Assembly (NCBI RefSeq): GCF_000143415.4
Contig: NW_003314275.1
Coordinates: 1,561,999 to 1,625,998, forward strand
Length of the DNA stretch: 64,000 nucleotides
Source: Selaginella moellendorffii
Lineage: Eukaryota > Streptophyta > Lycopodiopsida > Selaginellales > Selaginellaceae
Direction of reading: 5' to 3'
In this document: in pieces, positions 62,098-64,000 of the stretch
Numbering within the stretch: the first letter of the stretch is position 1
Layout of the letters: every line of letters begins with the position of its first letter
Notes under the pieces: generated by a model
The model's input: only the letters and a program-made list of their open reading frames with translations
Database searches by the model: none
Told to the model about the DNA's origin: nothing
Position numbers and translations under genes: made by a program

Positions 62098-64000
62098 TCA
62101 CGCTACAGCGACCAGCTGATGTAAAGAAGGCGACCATTTTCTCATGGCCAGCTTCCCGTCCTCGGTCATGATAAGCACCGTGTCCTCCTCCTTGAACTCG
62201 CCCTTCAAAATCCCTTTAGCCAGCTCGTTGGTCACGTACTGCTGGATCACTCGCTTCACTGGCCTGGCGCCATAGTTCGGATCATATCCAAGCTTGGCAA
62301 ACACCTGCACCGCATCGTCCGTGATCTTCAAAGAGATCTTGCGGTGTTGGAGTCTCTTCTCCACGTTTTGCAGCTAGAGAAAAAAAGCCAAAGATCATAA
62401 ACTGCCTGATCGCAAAAACACAACTTACCTGGAGCTTGACGATTTCTTGGATCTGATCCACGTCCAGGGGCTGGAACACGATGAACTCGTCCACCCTGTT
62501 CATGAACTCTGGCCGGAAGGTGGAGCGAGCCACTTCCATCACCGTCTCCTTCATCGACTGATATGCCGCGTTCTTGTCGCCCGATGATTTCAGAGCGTCC
62601 AGGATGTGCTGCGAGCCGAGGTTGGACGTCATGATCACCACGGTGTTGGTGAAGTTCACCGTCCGGCCCTGCGAGTCCGTCACGCGGCCATCGTCGAGTA
62701 TCTGGAGGAAGATGTTGAAGACGTCCGTGTGAGCCTTTTCAATCTCGTCGAAGAGAACCACCGAGTAAGGCCGCCGGCGGACGCTCTCGGTCAGCTGCCC
62801 GCCTTCTTCGTATCCCACGTATCCTGGAGGAGCGCCAATGAGCCGGGACACAGCGTGCTTCTCCATGTACTCGCTCATGTCGAATCTCAGCAGCGCTTTG
62901 TCCGTGTCGAACAGGTATTCGGCTAGAGCTTTGGCCAGCTCCGTTTTCCCGACTCCGGTCGGCCCCATGAACATGAAGCTGGCGATAGGACGGTTTGGAT
63001 CCGCGAGTCCAGCTCTGGAACGGCGTATAGCATCGGCCACGGCTTGCACTGCGGGGTCTTGGCCGATCAAGCGCTTGTGTAAGTGTTCGTCGAGGTGGAG
63101 CAGCTTCTCCATCTCGGACTGGAGCAGCCTTGAGACGGGAATCTTTGTCCACTTGCTGACTATCTCAGCAATGTCGTCGGCAGTGATCTCCTCTCGCAGC
63201 ATTGCTTTCTCAGACTTCCTGTACGTTGCAAGCTCGCCTTCGGCTTCGTTGAGTTGCTTTTGTAAGTTGGTAAGGACGCCATACTTGAGCTCGGCGGCTC
63301 TGTTGAGGTCGTAGTCTCTCTCGGCCTGTTGGATTTCGAGATTGACACGGTCAATCTGCCAAACACAAGCGCAAGTTAAGTTTCTGCTCTGCGACCAAAA
63401 AAAGAAGGAAAAACACAAAAACATGTGTACCTCTTCTTTGATCGAGTTGATGCGAGTCATGATCGACTTTTCCATCTCCCATTGCTGCTGCAAGGCCTTC
63501 TGTTTCTCTTTGAGAGATGCTAGCTCTGCTTCTAGCTTCTGCAGCCTCTCGCGGGAAGCTTTATCATTGTCATGTTCAACAGACAAACGCTCCATCTCCA
63601 GCTTGATGATAACCCGATCAATCTCGTCTAGAGCAGTCGGCTTCGACGTCCTCTCCATCTTCAGCTTTGCAGCGGCCTCGTCAACAAGATCGATGGCTAT
63701 GGTACACGAAGAAAAAATGAAAACATATCCAAGACACAAATTGATAAATCTCGCACCTTTGTCTGGTAAGAAACGGTCGCTGATGTATCGAGAAGAGAGT
63801 ATAGCAGCTTCGACTAAAGCGTTGTCTGAGATTTTTACTCCGTGGTGAAGCTCGTATTTCTCTCGCAATCCACGAAGAATGGATATCGCATCTTCCACGG
63901 CAGGCTCCGCAACATAAACTTGCTGGAAACGCCTTTCCAGAGCTGCATCCTTCTCAAGGTACTTGCGATATTCCTTTATTGTCGTGGCACCAATGCACCT
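62098..64000 (-). CDS. CLPB: ClpB (Hsp100) disaggregase, C-terminal two thirds, unit B
   Basis: Four exons in phase: 63757-64000 (continues beyond the window), 63431-63696, 62429-63355, 62098-62373. Visible parts: end of NBD1 ([20 protein letters not shown]), [20 protein letters not shown], the coiled-coil middle domain ([20 protein letters not shown] to [13 protein letters not shown]), NBD2 Walker [15 protein letters not shown], pore loop [14 protein letters not shown], Walker [21 protein letters not shown] and [13 protein letters not shown]. It matches the organellar ClpB3/ClpB4 type by memory; the transit peptide is outside the window. ClpB rescues aggregated proteins with Hsp70. The short C-terminus ([11 protein letters not shown]) ends earlier than in many homologues. 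The 3' end converges on NPF unit B. Confidence 0.92.

Larger units (their letters stand above)
57598..64000. repeat. tandem segmental duplication, unit B (continues past window)
   Basis: Second copy of the 6.55-kb unit, in direct tandem with unit A. The window ends inside its ClpB gene, at the position matching 56531 of unit A, so about 1.1 kb of the unit lies beyond. The AT-rich spacer 58600-58870 is longer than in unit A. Confidence 0.95.

Overview
The window is nuclear DNA of a land plant. Most genes are split by short introns (often about 50-110 bp) with GT-AG ends, coding exons are moderately GC-rich, and several products are plant-specific: a plastid sigma factor, a beta-expansin, a small RNA degrading nuclease, a GT14/BC10-like glycosyltransferase and plastid-type glucose-6-phosphate isomerase. 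Compact introns, close gene packing and divergence from angiosperm homologues suggest an early-diverging vascular plant such as the lycophyte Selaginella. That is inference from gene style, not a search result. Two 100-N runs mark assembly gaps.

Layout, left to right. 1-745 (-): N-terminal part of a MAKR/DUF1645-like protein. 1755-3068 (+): OCTOPUS-like protein. 4838-6629 (+): GT14 glycosyltransferase. 6918-7953 (+): PH-domain protein. 8187-12691 (-): PTM-like DDT/PHD chromatin protein, divergent from RNase H2 subunit B (13034-14565, +). 14.6-21.4 kb: AT-rich, gene-poor island with one secreted-protein ORF (19873-20409) next to a perfect-looking hairpin, followed by a broken second copy of RNase H2B. 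23192-25405 (+): intronless ABCG half transporter. 26.6-34.1 kb: three minus-strand genes in a row (Rossmann-fold reductase, SDN exonuclease, TPR-DnaJ protein), divergent from a DDR4-like DDT protein (34840-37614). 37.6-40.8 kb: second AT-rich island with a gap. 41.0-44.6 kb: three minus-strand genes (Qa-SNARE, TMEM18, plastid sigma factor). 45902-47122 (+): beta-expansin. 48301-50832 (+): plastid glucose-6-phosphate isomerase.

From 51044 to the window end lies a tandem segmental duplication with a 6.55-kb unit. Each unit carries tRNA-Cys, a DUF716/TMEM45-like gene (-), a small secreted-peptide ORF (-), an NPF transporter (+) and ClpB (-). Decay is reciprocal: unit A keeps an intact tRNA and DUF716 gene but has a wrecked ClpB; unit B keeps the ClpB reading frame but has a degenerate tRNA and a broken DUF716 gene. 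Both NPF copies stay open.

The genes do not form one pathway. Recurring themes are chromatin (two DDT-domain proteins of ISWI-linked families), nucleic-acid turnover (RNase H2B, SDN) and plastid function (sigma factor, PGI, possibly ClpB). Gene models were built by eye from reading-frame continuity, splice consensus and remembered family motifs; every multi-exon model listed keeps codon phase across its junctions. Names are family-level calls without database confirmation.
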